Positions 25,399 to 34,944 of a DNA stretch of 58,891 bases are shown piece by piece. A program made the position numbers and the translations under genes. The stretch lies in the NCBI GenBank assembly GCA_964370295.1, contig CAYJIR010000012.1, positions 1 to 58,891 on the forward strand. Direction: 5' to 3'. Under the pieces are notes generated by a model. It saw only the letters and a list, made by a program, of their open reading frames with translations, did not search any database and was not told the DNA's origin. The stretch is from JAAYCI01 sp964370295. Its GTDB lineage: Bacteria > Bacillota > Clostridia > Oscillospirales > Ruminococcaceae. How positions within the stretch are numbered: position 1 is the stretch's first letter; each line of letters begins with the position of its first letter.

Positions 25399-26172
25399 TT
25401 AAAGATTTCGCAAAGAGGCTTTATGCGCAAGATACAAGCCATTTAAAAGAAGGTGTTCGCAATATTCGATCTCTGCCTTACAATGGGGAACAACAAGAGA
25501 AGCGGCACCACCGGTGGCGACGATGCTGGATATAGAACCCAGCTCGCGTTCAAAATTTTCCAATAAACCGTCCAGCATAGCAGCGGTTCCTAATACTACG
25601 CCGCTTTGAATGCTTTCGGTGCTGTTGCGGCCTATGGCATTTTGTGGTGCCGAAAGGGAAATGCCACGCAAAAGGCTGGCGTGCGCTAGCAGGGCATCTA
25701 AAGAAACGAAAAGACCGGGAGCAATGGAAACTCCGCGCAAAATGCCGTTTTTATCAATGGCGGTTAATTTTGTGGCTGTTCCCATGTCTATTATAATACA
25801 GGGCAAAGTGCGTGTATGGCGCACCGCTATAGCCGTTGCCAAAATATCCATGCCCAACTCTGTGGGGTTTTCTATATCAACATGCACATCACCGGCATGT
25901 TGCAAAGAGAGAATGAAAGGGGGGATAGAGGTGAAATGGCTTAAGGCCTGCTTTAAAATGGGTGTGAAGGCAGGAACTACAGAAGAAATAATTAAACCGT
26001 CTATGCAAGTGGCCTCGATTCGATATAAAGAAAAAATACCGGCTAACTGTACGGCAACTTGGTCCGCTTCTAATTTGACGTTGGTGGCAAGACGTGCTGT
26101 AAAGCAAATATCCCCTTGCCGAAAACCACCCAAAACAATATTGCTGTTTCCAATATCAATTGCCAAAACCAT
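25399..26172 (-). CDS. coaX: Type III pantothenate kinase
   Basis: Phosphorylates pantothenate in the first step of CoA synthesis. A 257-residue ASKHA-fold kinase. Phosphate 1 is LAIDIGNSNIVLGGF at the N-terminus. The central segment PTELGMDILATAIAVRH and phosphate 2, IIIDMGTATKLTAID, contain the catalytic Asp residues. GVSIAPGLFVSLDALLAHASLL and VATGGAASL complete the family pattern. Unlike type I/II kinases it is insensitive to CoA in characterised members. Start ATG 26172 with GGAG upstream. Confidence 0.93.
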   Translation of the reverse strand: MVLAIDIGNSNIVLGGFRQGDICFTARLATNVKLEADQVAVQLAGIFSLYRIEATCIDGLIISSVVPAFTPILKQALSHFTSIPPFILSLQHAGDVHVDIENPTELGMDILATAIAVRHTRTLPCIIIDMGTATKLTAIDKNGILRGVSIAPGLFVSLDALLAHASLLRGISLSAPQNAIGRNSTESIQSGVVLGTAAMLDGLLENFERELGSISSIVATGGAASLVVPHCKAEIEYCEHLLLNGLYLAHKASLRNL

Positions 26173-26324
26173 AAAACAGCTCCTTTTTTAATGCAAGGTT
26201 GTGCGAAAGAGAATCGATGGCTACTGCCCTTTAAAAATAGAAAATTAAATTTTTGCCTGTATATAACAAAACAAACTAAAACATTTGCCCTCCTTGCCCT
26301 AATAAGCAAGGCGGGCAAATGTTT

Positions 26325-27221
26325 TTAGGCGCGTTCTAAATAAGCCACGTATTCTTCCAAGGTACTCATGCCAAGGCGGTCGTATTCTAGAGCATGGTTT
26401 ATGCCGATGAAACGATAATGCCAAGGCTCCCAATTGATGTGTGTAATTTCTGTTGTGTCTTGTCTATAACGATAAATAAAACCATATTGAGTACAATTTT
26501 CAACAAGCCATGCATAGGCGTCTGTGTTTGCAAAAGAATCGTCTATTTGGCCTATATCCATGGCAAGCCCTGCCTCATGCTCGCTGGTGCCGGGGATGGC
26601 ATAATATTGCTCGGTAAGGCGTACGGCTTCTTCTTGTGAATAGCCGGATGAAAGATAGCGCTGGATACTATTGTTGTAATTGGTGCTTTGCTGCGCATTT
26701 GTGCGATATCCGGAAACGGGATACAGGGTAATGCCGTCTTCTGCTGCCGCGGCCTGCATGTTATTAAAAGCCGCTGCCGCAGTCGTTTCCATTTGCAATG
26801 ATCCGGCGGGCGCCAGAGTGAGCGATGCCGTAACGTCTGCTGGAATGAAGTTGAAACGATTGTATAGCGGGGGAATGCCCTCTACATCAAAGTCTCCTGT
26901 TGCCGGGGGGATAACAATGGCCGGTGCACTGGAGATTTCCGGGGTGGAAATCGGTGTATAGGCAGATACTGATGCCACCGAAGAAACAGGTACCGTGCTT
27001 ACCGTATCCTCATTTGAAGTGATAAGAAAACGTACCAAGAAAACAATACCAAAAACGACCAACAGTAAAATGATAACACCGGCAAGAAGCAATAATAAGC
27101 GAAGCCGTTTTTTTTGTTGTCGGCGCCGTCGCAAAGCGGCAACACGTTGCGCCTGCGGTGACGAAGGGCGAATGTTTCGGCGATAGTTGTGTGCTGGGGA
27201 AGAGTCAGGTCTTTTGTGCAA
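26325..27221 (-). CDS. Membrane-anchored D-alanyl-D-alanine carboxypeptidase, VanY/LdcB family
   Basis: Trims peptidoglycan stem peptides outside the membrane. The basic cytoplasmic N-terminus (RRRRQQKKRLRL) precedes a membrane helix (residues about 42-68). A Ser/Thr/Pro linker follows, then the peptidase domain: YPVSGYRTNAQQ, the zinc motif SEHEAGLAMDIG (SxHxxGxAxD) and EPWHYRFIG with the third ligand His. The start is assigned to TTG 27221, 8 nt after AAAGGGA; no in-frame ATG fits. DD- versus LD-specificity cannot be read from sequence. It follows the zinc-ribbon membrane protein by about 40 bp. Confidence 0.88.
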   Translation of the reverse strand: MHKRPDSSPAHNYRRNIRPSSPQAQRVAALRRRRQQKKRLRLLLLLAGVIILLLVVFGIVFLVRFLITSNEDTVSTVPVSSVASVSAYTPISTPEISSAPAIVIPPATGDFDVEGIPPLYNRFNFIPADVTASLTLAPAGSLQMETTAAAAFNNMQAAAAEDGITLYPVSGYRTNAQQSTNYNNSIQRYLSSGYSQEEAVRLTEQYYAIPGTSEHEAGLAMDIGQIDDSFANTDAYAWLVENCTQYGFIYRYRQDTTEITHINWEPWHYRFIGINHALEYDRLGMSTLEEYVAYLERA

Positions 27222-27263
27222 AATGGCATCCCTTTCTATCTAAGCAAGCGAATAAAAGTTAAC

Positions 27264-29758
27264 TTAGGCGTTGGTAAAGCTATCCACGAGCCAAGCTCCA
27301 TCTTGGTAAATTAAACGAACCGCCTGTGTGTTTCTGGATGTTTGCGCATCTCCGGGGTTTTCGCGTGCTACATAGTTAAAACTGCAAGTGGCCGTAAAAT
27401 TGGCCGTGGGAACACCATTTACATCTTCTACAGTGAGAGTGGTAGGGTCTACGGTAGCACCTACAAAAGTGTAGGTGTTGGCTTGGTTGGCTGCAGAGGT
27501 AATGCGGGCTTGCAGGTTGCTGTTGTTGGCTTGCGTGGAAAGTTGTATGCCATCTAAATTTTGGTTATTGATGGCCTCAAGATAGGATTGATAAAATGTG
27601 GTAAGCACAGCATTTGCGGCTGTTTCATCTAGGGTTTGCCCGGTGGTGGCACTGCTGGATGAGGCAGGACCGGTTTGTGTATACTCGCCAAAAGCCAAAG
27701 TGGTTTGGTTTGGATCACTAAAGGTAACACTGGAGGTTTGCACAGCCCCATCTACCGTGGCTTCGATAGAGATGGTGGTGCCAAGTTCCACTTGTTGCAA
27801 TTGTACAACGCCGCCCGCAGGTATAAGGGGTGTTAACTGACCATCCACAAAAATTTGTGCTTCGTCAGAAATACAATTTTGAATGGTCAAGTTGGCATAG
27901 GTGACCGTTTGGCTTTCCGTGCCAGAGTCTGTGCCGAAGTTCACATTGTTGGCGGTAGTAGTGGAAAAAGCAGAAACACTACCTTGCTGCACTGTTCCGT
28001 CCGGTAAGGTAACGGTGGCATCGTATTGTCCCGGCATAATACCGCTAAACACCACGCCGTTTGCCTCGGTGACGCCGGTGAAATCTTTAAATTCATCCCC
28101 GGCAGAAAGGCGTAATGCAGTGCCTTCCGTGCCATTTGGAACCACAACGGTGACACCGGTTAAACGAACATGGTATTGTTGAATAAATAAGAATAAAGGT
28201 TCGCCTTTTAAGCGAATGGACGGATAAAGAAAACCGGAACTATCGGCATCGGCAGAGACTCGAGACAGCTCTTGTGCTAAAGCAGCACGAGCTTCTTCTC
28301 CTTCAAAAGCGTCACACAGAGCCACCCAGCCTTCGGCGCCGGAAGCCGTTACGCCTGTGGCAGTAACTGTTTCCGACAGGGATTGATAGTCACGGGCGGC
28401 TAAGGCCTCAGTAAATTCATTAATGACGGTAGAAGGTCTGTTTTGCCAATATAGGAAACCGAGAACCGCAAGAAGCAACACCAAAAGGCCGGCTAAGATA
28501 CCGATGAGTACATTTCGTACAACGTTACCCGATTTGCGGCGATCTGGCTCTATGTCAAAATCGTCATAGTAATCGCTTTGTTGGCTGCGACGGCTCATTA
28601 CAGGAGCCTTGTGCGCGGAAGCTGCGGCCGGAATATTGGTGATTGCCGTGGCAGGCATTTTCTGCGCCTGTGTTTGAGGTTTAGCCTGCGCAAAGGTTTG
28701 TATTGGGCGTGCTTGTTGAACTGGGGCAGAGGCCACAGGTATTTCTTGTGTGAAAACTTCGGGCGAAGCGGCACCATGCATAGGTTCTTGCGCGAAGAGG
28801 TCAGGCGGTGGCGCCTGCTTTGGTGCGGCGCCGTGTATGGGTTCTTGCGCGAAGAGGTCAGGCGGTGGCGCCTGCTTTGGTGCGGCGCCGTGTATGGGTT
28901 CTTGCGCGAAGAGGTCGGGCTGTGGCGCNNNNNNNNNNNNNNNNNNNNNNNNNNNNNNNNNNNNNNNNNNNNNNNNNNNNNNNNNNNNNNNNNNNNNNNN
29001 NNNNNNNNNNNNNNNNNNNNNNNNNNNNGTTCTTGCGCGAAGAGGTCGGGCTGTGGCGCCTGCTTTGGTGCGGCGCCGTGTATGGGTTCTTGCGCGAAGA
29101 GGTCGGGCTGTGGCGCTGTACGTGAAGTAGCACGACGCCTGGGAGGCGGCGTGGATGGTTGTGATTCAGATAGGATAGGGGATTGTGCAGGAATAGAAGA
29201 GGGCAAGGATTCCGTTGAATTGTTTTTGGGAGAGAGAGGAGGGCGTGCGGAAACAGGGGTAAAGACATTCGTGGGAGCAGTTGTGTCTGGCCTTTGCGTG
29301 TTGCTGGGTACAACGGCCTCATCGTGTGCAGATAATGCTACCGATTGTTTCAAGGTGGATTCGGCCAATAATTCCTCGGCTAGCAAAATGGCTGCATCCG
29401 GCGTATGTGGCTTTGTAGATGCAGGAACAGTATCTACAACAGGCTCTGTGGACAGGTTTGTCTGTGTAGATGCCTTGTCGCTAGTCTTAGAAACCGAAAT
29501 ATCTTCAATATGGCGAGCAGGCCTCGCTGTATAATCTTTAATAAAGGGGGACTGAAATAAATCATCCTCATCCAAAGCACTCTCTTTTAGAGGCGCATTT
29601 CGGATGCGGTCTGCGGATATTTTTAAAGGAGCTTGTGGGCTATCCACAGAGGGCGGAGAATCCATAGAGGTATCAAAGAACAACTTGCCTCCACAGTCAG
29701 CGCAGAATTTTAAATTAGGACTTGGTGTTTTTGCACCGCAATGAGGACAAAACTTCAT
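27264..29758 (-). CDS. Zinc-ribbon membrane protein (TcaA/YvbJ-like) with 19-residue tandem repeats; interrupted by assembly gap
   Basis: Starts with a zinc ribbon (MKFCPHCGAKTPSPNLKFCADCGG, two CxxC pairs). A long Pro/Ser/Thr-rich cytoplasmic region follows, then repeats of PIHGAAPKQAPQPDLFAQE. One membrane helix (NVLIGILAGLLVLLLAVLGFLYW) precedes a large extracellular part with an NTF2-like end (TTFYQSYLEAINNQNLDGIQLS). The order ribbon-helix-extracellular domains resembles TcaA/YvbJ proteins linked to cell-envelope responses. The reading frame is lost across the 100-N gap at 28929-29028 only because the gap length is arbitrary; both sides carry the same repeat, so I treat it as one gene. 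The start is ATG 29758, with AAGGAGG 8 nt upstream. Confidence 0.7.
28784..29116 (-). repeat. 57-bp tandem repeat with assembly gap
   Basis: The repeat starts (GTTCTTGCGC) recur at 28784, 28841, 28898, then at 29029 and 29086 after 100 N (28929-29028), giving an exact 57-bp (19-codon) period. The spacing across the N-run (131) is not a multiple of 57; a gap of 83+57k would restore the phase. Units differ by single substitutions (TCAGGCGGTGGC versus TCGGGCTGTGGC). Confidence 0.92.
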
Positions 29759-30000
29759 ATTTTGTGCCTCCTTCATTTAGATTTTCAAATAAATAGAGAG
29801 AAAGTTTTGGTAAATCATGCTGCCGAAATTTTGTATAATCAAAATTTGCAAAGTGATTCTATCTTATCACATTATAGTTGTTTTTTAAAATTTGGTCAAA
29901 TGAAGAGAATGTGAATAAAAAAAGAATGGTTTATCATTAAAAACAATAATAAACAAGAAGTATATAAAATAACAAATATACAAAAAATGGGATGTATTTA

Positions 30001-30215
30001 ATGTCCACTGAACAAACAAAAAAAGACATATACATATTATAAAATGTAACGTTTTGTTTGGAAAAGTGCAAGGTTTTTCTGTTTGTCACAAAAAACCTTG
30101 CACTTTCGTTTTCGCCTTTTCATTTTAGGAGCGAAAACACAGTGGAGTGTATCAAGGTATGCCCCACAAAAGTGCTTTTCTGAGCATTTTTATGGCCACC
30201 ACATTCAGCAGGAAT
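30001..30215 (-). repeat. Dispersed hairpin element with 6-bp target duplication (copy G)
   Basis: A 215-bp copy in reverse orientation. Ends ATGTCCACTGAAC and ATTCAGCAGGAAT are flanked by identical TATTTA at 29995-30000 and 30216-30221. It contains the hairpins AAGTGCAAGGTTTTT..AAAAACCTTGCACTT, TTTTCGCC..GGAGCGAAAA and AAAAGTGC..GCATTTTT. The hairpin next to one end has the stem CAAACAAAA (30013-30021) with TTTTGTTTG (30052-30060). The hairpin nearest the other end is largely missing. No coding capacity. Confidence 0.9.
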
Positions 30216-30412
30216 TATTTATAGAAAATGGGAAATTCTATTTGATTTATCTTTTACNNNNNNNNNNNNNNNNNNNNNNNNNNNNNNNNNNNNNNNNNNN
30301 NNNNNNNNNNNNNNNNNNNNNNNNNNNNNNNNNNNNNNNNNNNNNNNNNNNNNNNNNATTCAGCAGGAATTATTTATAGAAAATGGGAAATTCTATTTGA
30401 TTTATCTTTTAC
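30203..30412. repeat. 55-bp duplication flanking an assembly gap
   Basis: The 55 bases directly before the 100-N run (30203-30257) are identical to the 55 bases directly after it (30358-30412). The repeat begins inside the end of repeat copy G. The exact flush fit suggests two contigs overlapping by a 55-base k-mer that were joined with a placeholder. A true tandem repeat is the alternative. Confidence 0.7.
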
Positions 30413-30455
30413 AGAACAAAAAAGCGTAAACAACAAAATATGGATAATTTATAAA

Positions 30456-31190
30456 TTAAACCTTGTTAAATCTATTAAAAATATAACTGTGTTCTTCCCC
30501 ATTCAAATGAAGGCTACGCACGAATAGTGCAATGCGGTTGTCTTGGTTCATATTATTCCAAAGTTGTAAGCCAAATTCTTGTAGGTGCTGTAAAGTATCT
30601 AAAGGCATGTCTAAAGAAACCGTGTGGGGTTCGCCGGAAAAGGTGGGGAGTGGTGATGAATCATCTTCGTAGGTGTGGATAAAATGCCCTTGACCACACA
30701 AAGGCTGCGGATATTCAAAAAAGAAACGTTGCAAGGAAGTGCCTTGTCCGTGGGCAGATTTTAAAATGGAAAAAGTATAAGAAAAACCACTGAAATCGGT
30801 GGCAATCATGCCGGAAATTCGAGGGGTAAAGTGGGGAGCGTCCGGTTCATAGCTTCGTGTGCGCAAGGCTTCTGTAAAGCCAATGCCACGTTCTAAACAG
30901 GAGTAAATCGTATCGGTTTGATCTCCGTTTGTAACAATGGTATGGTTCATAAATTTACGAACAGGCGTATAAATAATCAAACTGGGGTCTTCAACTTTGG
31001 CAGGATTAGCAGCCTCGCTGTATACGGTGCCATCCCGTTCTACCAATACTCGATTGCGGGAATTTTCGCTTCGCCCCATAATAAAATAGGCAAGAAAAGC
31101 CTGTTCACCCGTTGAACAGCGTCCCATAACGATACCTCGTCCAGGGTAGGGGTTTTGTGCAAGAAGGGAAGGGAGTGATTGTAAAAGCAT
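30456..31190 (-). CDS. IMP cyclohydrolase, PurO-like
   Basis: A 244-residue protein of the PurO-type IMP cyclohydrolase family, which closes the purine ring (FAICAR to IMP) independently of PurH. Recognisable family segments are NPYPGRGIVMGRCSTGEQAFLAYFIMGRSENSRNRVL near the N-terminus, SLIIYTPVRKFMNHTIVTNGDQTDTI, and EPDAPHFTPRISGMI. Start ATG 31190 (weak GGTGG upstream). An upstream extension to 31304 is hydrophobic, AT-rich and unlike the family. It stands alone; other purine genes are not in the window. Confidence 0.82.
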   Translation of the reverse strand: MLLQSLPSLLAQNPYPGRGIVMGRCSTGEQAFLAYFIMGRSENSRNRVLVERDGTVYSEAANPAKVEDPSLIIYTPVRKFMNHTIVTNGDQTDTIYSCLERGIGFTEALRTRSYEPDAPHFTPRISGMIATDFSGFSYTFSILKSAHGQGTSLQRFFFEYPQPLCGQGHFIHTYEDDSSPLPTFSGEPHTVSLDMPLDTLQHLQEFGLQLWNNMNQDNRIALFVRSLHLNGEEHSYIFNRFNKV

Positions 31191-31542
31191 AATACCACCA
31201 TTTTTTTTATATAATATTGTGAAAAATGCGAAAACCATATTTCTGCTAACAAATTGCAATAGTAAAAAAGTGAAAATATATTTATAGAAAGGGAGTTTTT
31301 GCAAGCGTGTAAATACAATTTTATTATACCATTTAAGAAGACAAACGCAAGAGCAAAGACGAGCAAAGACCTTGGGTACGTCATGTGTTTAAAAAATGCA
31401 ACAGCGAGTTGCAGGATAATTTGCTAAATTCCTTTAATATATGATATAATATTTAAATATTGCTTTAAGACAATATTGAGTGTATCATGAGACAGATTCG
31501 ATGTGATTATGCAAACTGATAGTAAATAGGTGGTAAAACCAA

Positions 31543-32568
31543 ATGATTATTATTTTTAAGCCGCAAGCGCAGGAAAAGCAAATAGAAAGCCTATGCCAAG
31601 AATTGGAGGCACAAGGGTTACACATCCATAAATCAAGCGGAGAGCACACTCAGCTGGTAGGTTTGGTGGGTGACACGTCCGGTGTGGACATAGACTTAGT
31701 GCGCGCCAACAGTTGTGTGGCCGAAGTTAAGCGTGTAAGCGAGCCTTACAAAAAAGCAAATCGAAAATTTCACCCGGAAGATAGTGTGGTGCAAAGCGGG
31801 GGTGTGTTACTGGGTGGTGGCCATTTTGCAGTGATGGCAGGGCCTTGTAGTGTGGAAAGTGAAGAACAAATTCTAGCCTTAGCGAGACAAACAAAAGATA
31901 GTGGAGCGTTATTTTTGCGTGGTGGAGCCTTTAAACCGCGCACCTCTCCTTATGCGTTTCAGGGTTTGCGAGCAGAGGGTCTAGAGCTTTTGAAATTGGC
32001 AAAAGAAAAAACGGGCCTGCCCATAGTAACCGAAATAATGAATACCTCCCATTTGGATCTTTTCTTGAAAGCGGGGGTGGATATGTTGCAAGTAGGTGCA
32101 CGAAACATGCAAAATTTCGAGATGTTACGTGAAATTGGGAAGATAAAAATACCGGTGCTTTTAAAACGGGGCCTGTCAAATACTTTGGAAGAATTATTGA
32201 TGAGTGCGGAATACATCATGGCCGGTGGCAATGAACAAGTGATTTTATGTGAGCGAGGTATTCGCACTTTCGAGCCATCTACGCGCAATACATTGGATAT
32301 TAGCGCCATACCCATGCTTAAGCAAAAGAGTCATTTGCCTGTTGTGGTAGATCCCAGCCATGCATCTGGGTTAAGCTGGATGGTAGAACCTTTGGCCTTG
32401 GCGGCTATTGCAGCCGGGGCAGATGGCTTAATGATAGAAGTGCATAATGACCCTCCTCATGCTCTTAGTGATGGAGCACAAAGTTTAACGCCCATGGCTT
32501 TCCACTCCTTGATGGATAAAATTAAGAAACAAAGGGCTTTTTATGAAGAGATATATACACTTTCCTAG
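31543..32568 (+). CDS. aroF: 3-deoxy-7-phosphoheptulonate (DAHP) synthase
   Basis: First step of the shikimate pathway: phosphoenolpyruvate plus erythrose-4-phosphate. 341 residues, type I-beta. An N-terminal ferredoxin-like regulatory domain (residues 1-70, MIIIFKPQAQEKQIESLCQELE) precedes the barrel: GPCSVESEEQ, GGAFKPRTSPYAFQG, QVGARNMQNF, LLKRG, CERGIRTFE and VVDPSHASG. This regulatory domain mediates feedback by Tyr or Phe in related enzymes. The gene has its own leader with a small AATATTG/CAATATT hairpin near 31455-31476. Confidence 0.93.
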   Translation: MIIIFKPQAQEKQIESLCQELEAQGLHIHKSSGEHTQLVGLVGDTSGVDIDLVRANSCVAEVKRVSEPYKKANRKFHPEDSVVQSGGVLLGGGHFAVMAGPCSVESEEQILALARQTKDSGALFLRGGAFKPRTSPYAFQGLRAEGLELLKLAKEKTGLPIVTEIMNTSHLDLFLKAGVDMLQVGARNMQNFEMLREIGKIKIPVLLKRGLSNTLEELLMSAEYIMAGGNEQVILCERGIRTFEPSTRNTLDISAIPMLKQKSHLPVVVDPSHASGLSWMVEPLALAAIAAGADGLMIEVHNDPPHALSDGAQSLTPMAFHSLMDKIKKQRAFYEEIYTLS

Positions 32569-32863
32569 CAGAGAGGTGTATAGTGGCCAAAGCGTATGTA
32601 TTCCATTTGTAGGGTTAAAAAGGTTGTCATAGGCAAAAAAACAAACAAATTGTTGAATAAATTGCCTTAGCTACAGTTTGTATACATAAAATGTGAAAAA
32701 TCTGCGTGTTTTTAAGCAAGATAAGACTTTTTTAGTTTAAATAGAGTATAATAGAAGCCGGTGCCCAAAATGAGAAAGTCTATTTGGATAAGCAAGTTTT
32801 GGGTGGAAAAAAGAACACAGCGATACGTTGGTAAGACGTGCATTTGAAGGAGGATCTAAAAGG

Positions 32864-34198
32864 ATGAAGTTTAAGTCGAAAATAGCGCTAGGGTTAGCTT
32901 TGGTAATTCTGGTTTCCCTTGCAGTGACAGGTGTGGCGTATTGGACTGCGCAGGAGGCATTGGGGCCGAAAATTGTGCCGGGCTTGCAGGTGGATGGTGA
33001 GTATTTGCGGGATCCCGGTGTGATGATGACAGTGAACGGCGAAGAAATTGGTTTTGACGAATATAGGTATTATTACCTTAGCAATATCTACTACATGGAA
33101 ATGAGCTATGGAGAGGGTATTTTTGAACAAGATTATGATGGCGCCTTGGCATTGCAGGTGCGCACGCTAACAGAGGACACGATTATACAAACGCAAGCTT
33201 GGTTGGATATAGCCGAGGAAAAAGGTATTAGCTTAAGCGAGGAAGAAAAGCAAGAAATTCTCACACAGATGGACGAGGAAAAAGCCGCGATGGGTGAGGA
33301 TGCATATTTACGTAATTTAGAGAGCCTGTATTATACCAGCGAAGAGATGTATATCGAGCTAACCGAGGAGCAAATGCTGATCCAAAATGTGCAAGATACA
33401 TTGACAGAGGAATATACAGCCGAGATAGAAGCAGATTTAGACAGTTATTTTGTAACAGCAAAACATATTTTAATCAGTGCCGAATCATTGACGCAAGCAG
33501 AGGAAACAGCAGAGGAACAACTTCTGGACGATATTGCAAACGCAGCAACACAAGCGGAGAGCGCCGTGACAAGCGATGTCGCCGCCGCACCGGAAAGCGC
33601 CGTGACAAGTGATGTCGCCGCCGCACCGGAGAGCGCCGTGACAAGCGATGTCGCCGCCGCACCGGAGAGCGCCGTGACAAGTGATGTCGCCGCCGCACCG
33701 GAAAGCGCCGTGACAAGTGATGTCGCCGCCACGCCCGACAGTGTTTCAGAGCCTTTAACAGAAGAAGAGCAGGCTGTACAGATACAAGCATTGGCAGATG
33801 ATTTGTTGGCGCAGTTACGGGCCGTGGAAGCGCTTGGGGAAGATAGCACCGCATTATTTGATCAATTTGTGGTGGATTATGGAGCAGACCCCGGCATGGT
33901 AGAAAGCCCCGAGGGATATACCTTTGCAGAGGGAACGATGGTGGATGCTTTTTATCAGGGAGCTATGGCTCTGCAACCAGGGGAAATATCCGAGCTTGTA
34001 GAAACCGATTTTGGCTACCATATCATTCGAAGAGAGCCCTTGGATATGACCGCCTTTGAAGAGGGTGGAAGTGCTGAAATGGAACTGGACAATTTGGTTT
34101 CGACGAAAATAAGCGAGGAGATAACAGCTTATACGGAAAGCGCCGAAGTGACATATGGCGAATATTATAGCTGGGTAACACCAATGACGATGCAGTAA
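32864..34198 (+). CDS. Secreted/membrane-anchored parvulin-type peptidyl-prolyl isomerase (PrsA-like) with 12-residue repeats inside the PPIase domain
   Basis: An extracytoplasmic foldase. A membrane-anchor or signal helix occupies residues about 5-28, followed by a SurA-type helical domain (GVMMTVNGEEIGFDEYRYYYLSNIYY). The parvulin domain opens at VTAKHILIS and closes at GAMALQPGEISELVETDFGYHIIRRE. Between the first strand and the rest of the fold is an insertion with five copies of ESAVTSDVAAAP, which normal parvulins lack. The start is ATG 32864 with GAAGGAGG upstream; the frame extends back to 32828 without support. It ends in a strong terminator. No lipobox Cys is present, so the N-terminal helix is the likely anchor. 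Confidence 0.85.
   Translation: MKFKSKIALGLALVILVSLAVTGVAYWTAQEALGPKIVPGLQVDGEYLRDPGVMMTVNGEEIGFDEYRYYYLSNIYYMEMSYGEGIFEQDYDGALALQVRTLTEDTIIQTQAWLDIAEEKGISLSEEEKQEILTQMDEEKAAMGEDAYLRNLESLYYTSEEMYIELTEEQMLIQNVQDTLTEEYTAEIEADLDSYFVTAKHILISAESLTQAEETAEEQLLDDIANAATQAESAVTSDVAAAPESAVTSDVAAAPESAVTSDVAAAPESAVTSDVAAAPESAVTSDVAATPDSVSEPLTEEEQAVQIQALADDLLAQLRAVEALGEDSTALFDQFVVDYGADPGMVESPEGYTFAEGTMVDAFYQGAMALQPGEISELVETDFGYHIIRREPLDMTAFEEGGSAEMELDNLVSTKISEEITAYTESAEVTYGEYYSWVTPMTMQ
33557..33736 (+). repeat. 36-bp tandem repeat, five units
   Basis: Five consecutive 36-bp units encode ESAVTSDVAAAP (the last ends ATP). Units differ only by synonymous changes (GAG/GAA, AGC/AGT) until the last. The array is markedly richer in G and C than the rest of the gene, suggesting recent expansion. 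Confidence 0.95.
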
Positions 34199-34201
34199 AG
34201 T

Positions 34202-34242
34202 AAAGCCCTCCTAAAACCTTTCTGGTTTTAGGAGGGCTTTTT
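34202..34242 (+). terminator. Terminator of the parvulin gene
   Basis: A 17-bp perfect stem, AAAGCCCTCCTAAAACC (34202-34218) with GGTTTTAGGAGGGCTTT (34224-34240), then TT. It starts 4 nt after the stop codon. Confidence 0.92.
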
Positions 34243-34430
34243 AGATTTCTGTTTGAACAAATAGGGCTTTCTTTGCAATACGCAAGCCAGTATCGCTACC
34301 CGGTCTGTGCGGTTTTGCGTGTGATGTTCGTGCAAGGTTTTTTCATAAGACGTATGAAATATACGCTGTGTTTTCCCAGCTTTTAAAGGAAAGAGCCGCA
34401 GAGTAGATTCTATATCGAAAAATACAAAAG

Positions 34431-34919
34431 CTACAATGTCATAATGTTAAATGTGGGCATTTCATTTTCATGCAAATGGATAAGCCCGTAATGGGATTTG
34501 ATGCCCGGCAAAGGTTTTCCCAGTGATCCGGGGTTAAATAAATGGATACCGTTTTTAAACTCATAAAAAGAACGGTGGGTATGCCCAAACAGTGCGATGT
34601 TGGCCTTGTGCCTCTTGGCATGCTCCCATAGTAGAGTTAGGCCTAATTTTACGTGTAAACAGTCTCCATGTGTTAGGTATAAGGTGTGGCCTTGTAAATT
34701 TAGGAGAACTTCCTGGGGCTGGCATAGAGCATGGTCACAATTGCCACATACACTATGAAAACGAATAGAAGGATAATCTTCTTGCAAAGCGAGGAACTTG
34801 TCAAGCCCGTCTCCTAGATGCAAACACAGCTGCGCATCAGCTTCACGCTGAAGAACTTTTTGCATGGGCTGTACAACGCCATGTGTATCACTGAAAACCA
34901 AAATTTTCAAAGATCTCAC
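34431..34919 (-). CDS. YfcE/MJ0936-type metallophosphoesterase
   Basis: A 162-residue calcineurin-like phosphoesterase. Metal-binding motifs are FSDTHG (residues 9-14), HLGDG, GNCDH, LTHGD and GHTHR, all in order. The group hydrolyses phosphodiesters in vitro; the physiological substrate is unclear. Start ATG 34919, after AAGGGAAGTGAG. It is separated from rsmI by repeat copy H. Confidence 0.9.
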   Translation of the reverse strand: MRSLKILVFSDTHGVVQPMQKVLQREADAQLCLHLGDGLDKFLALQEDYPSIRFHSVCGNCDHALCQPQEVLLNLQGHTLYLTHGDCLHVKLGLTLLWEHAKRHKANIALFGHTHRSFYEFKNGIHLFNPGSLGKPLPGIKSHYGLIHLHENEMPTFNIMTL

Positions 34920-34944
34920 TTCCCTTTTGTTGCTATAATAAGTA

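Noticed and set aside
28578..29534. Large plus-strand frames opposite the 57-bp repeat
   Set aside because: They are shadow frames of the zinc-ribbon protein repeats, Cys/Arg-rich with no start signal.
27264..29758. Two separate genes or a frameshifted pseudogene
   Set aside because: The frame change coincides exactly with a 100-N placeholder inside a 57-bp repeat. Phase analysis supports a single intact gene.
30083..30379. 98-codon plus-strand frame crossing the N-run
   Set aside because: It is made of repeat copy G, the gap and the duplicated flank, so it is not a gene.
33557..33736. CRISPR array
   Set aside because: The 36-bp periodicity is continuous without spacers and codes for protein repeats. 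No cas genes are in the window.
33445..33849. Long minus-strand frames opposite the parvulin repeats
   Set aside because: They arise because the GC-rich 36-bp repeat lacks stops in every frame. They have no starts with ribosome binding sites and no recognisable product.
34250..34430. Another element copy after the parvulin terminator
   Set aside because: Fragments such as GTGCAAGGTTTTTT and CTGTGTTTTC occur, but in the wrong order and without ends, so a real copy cannot be claimed.
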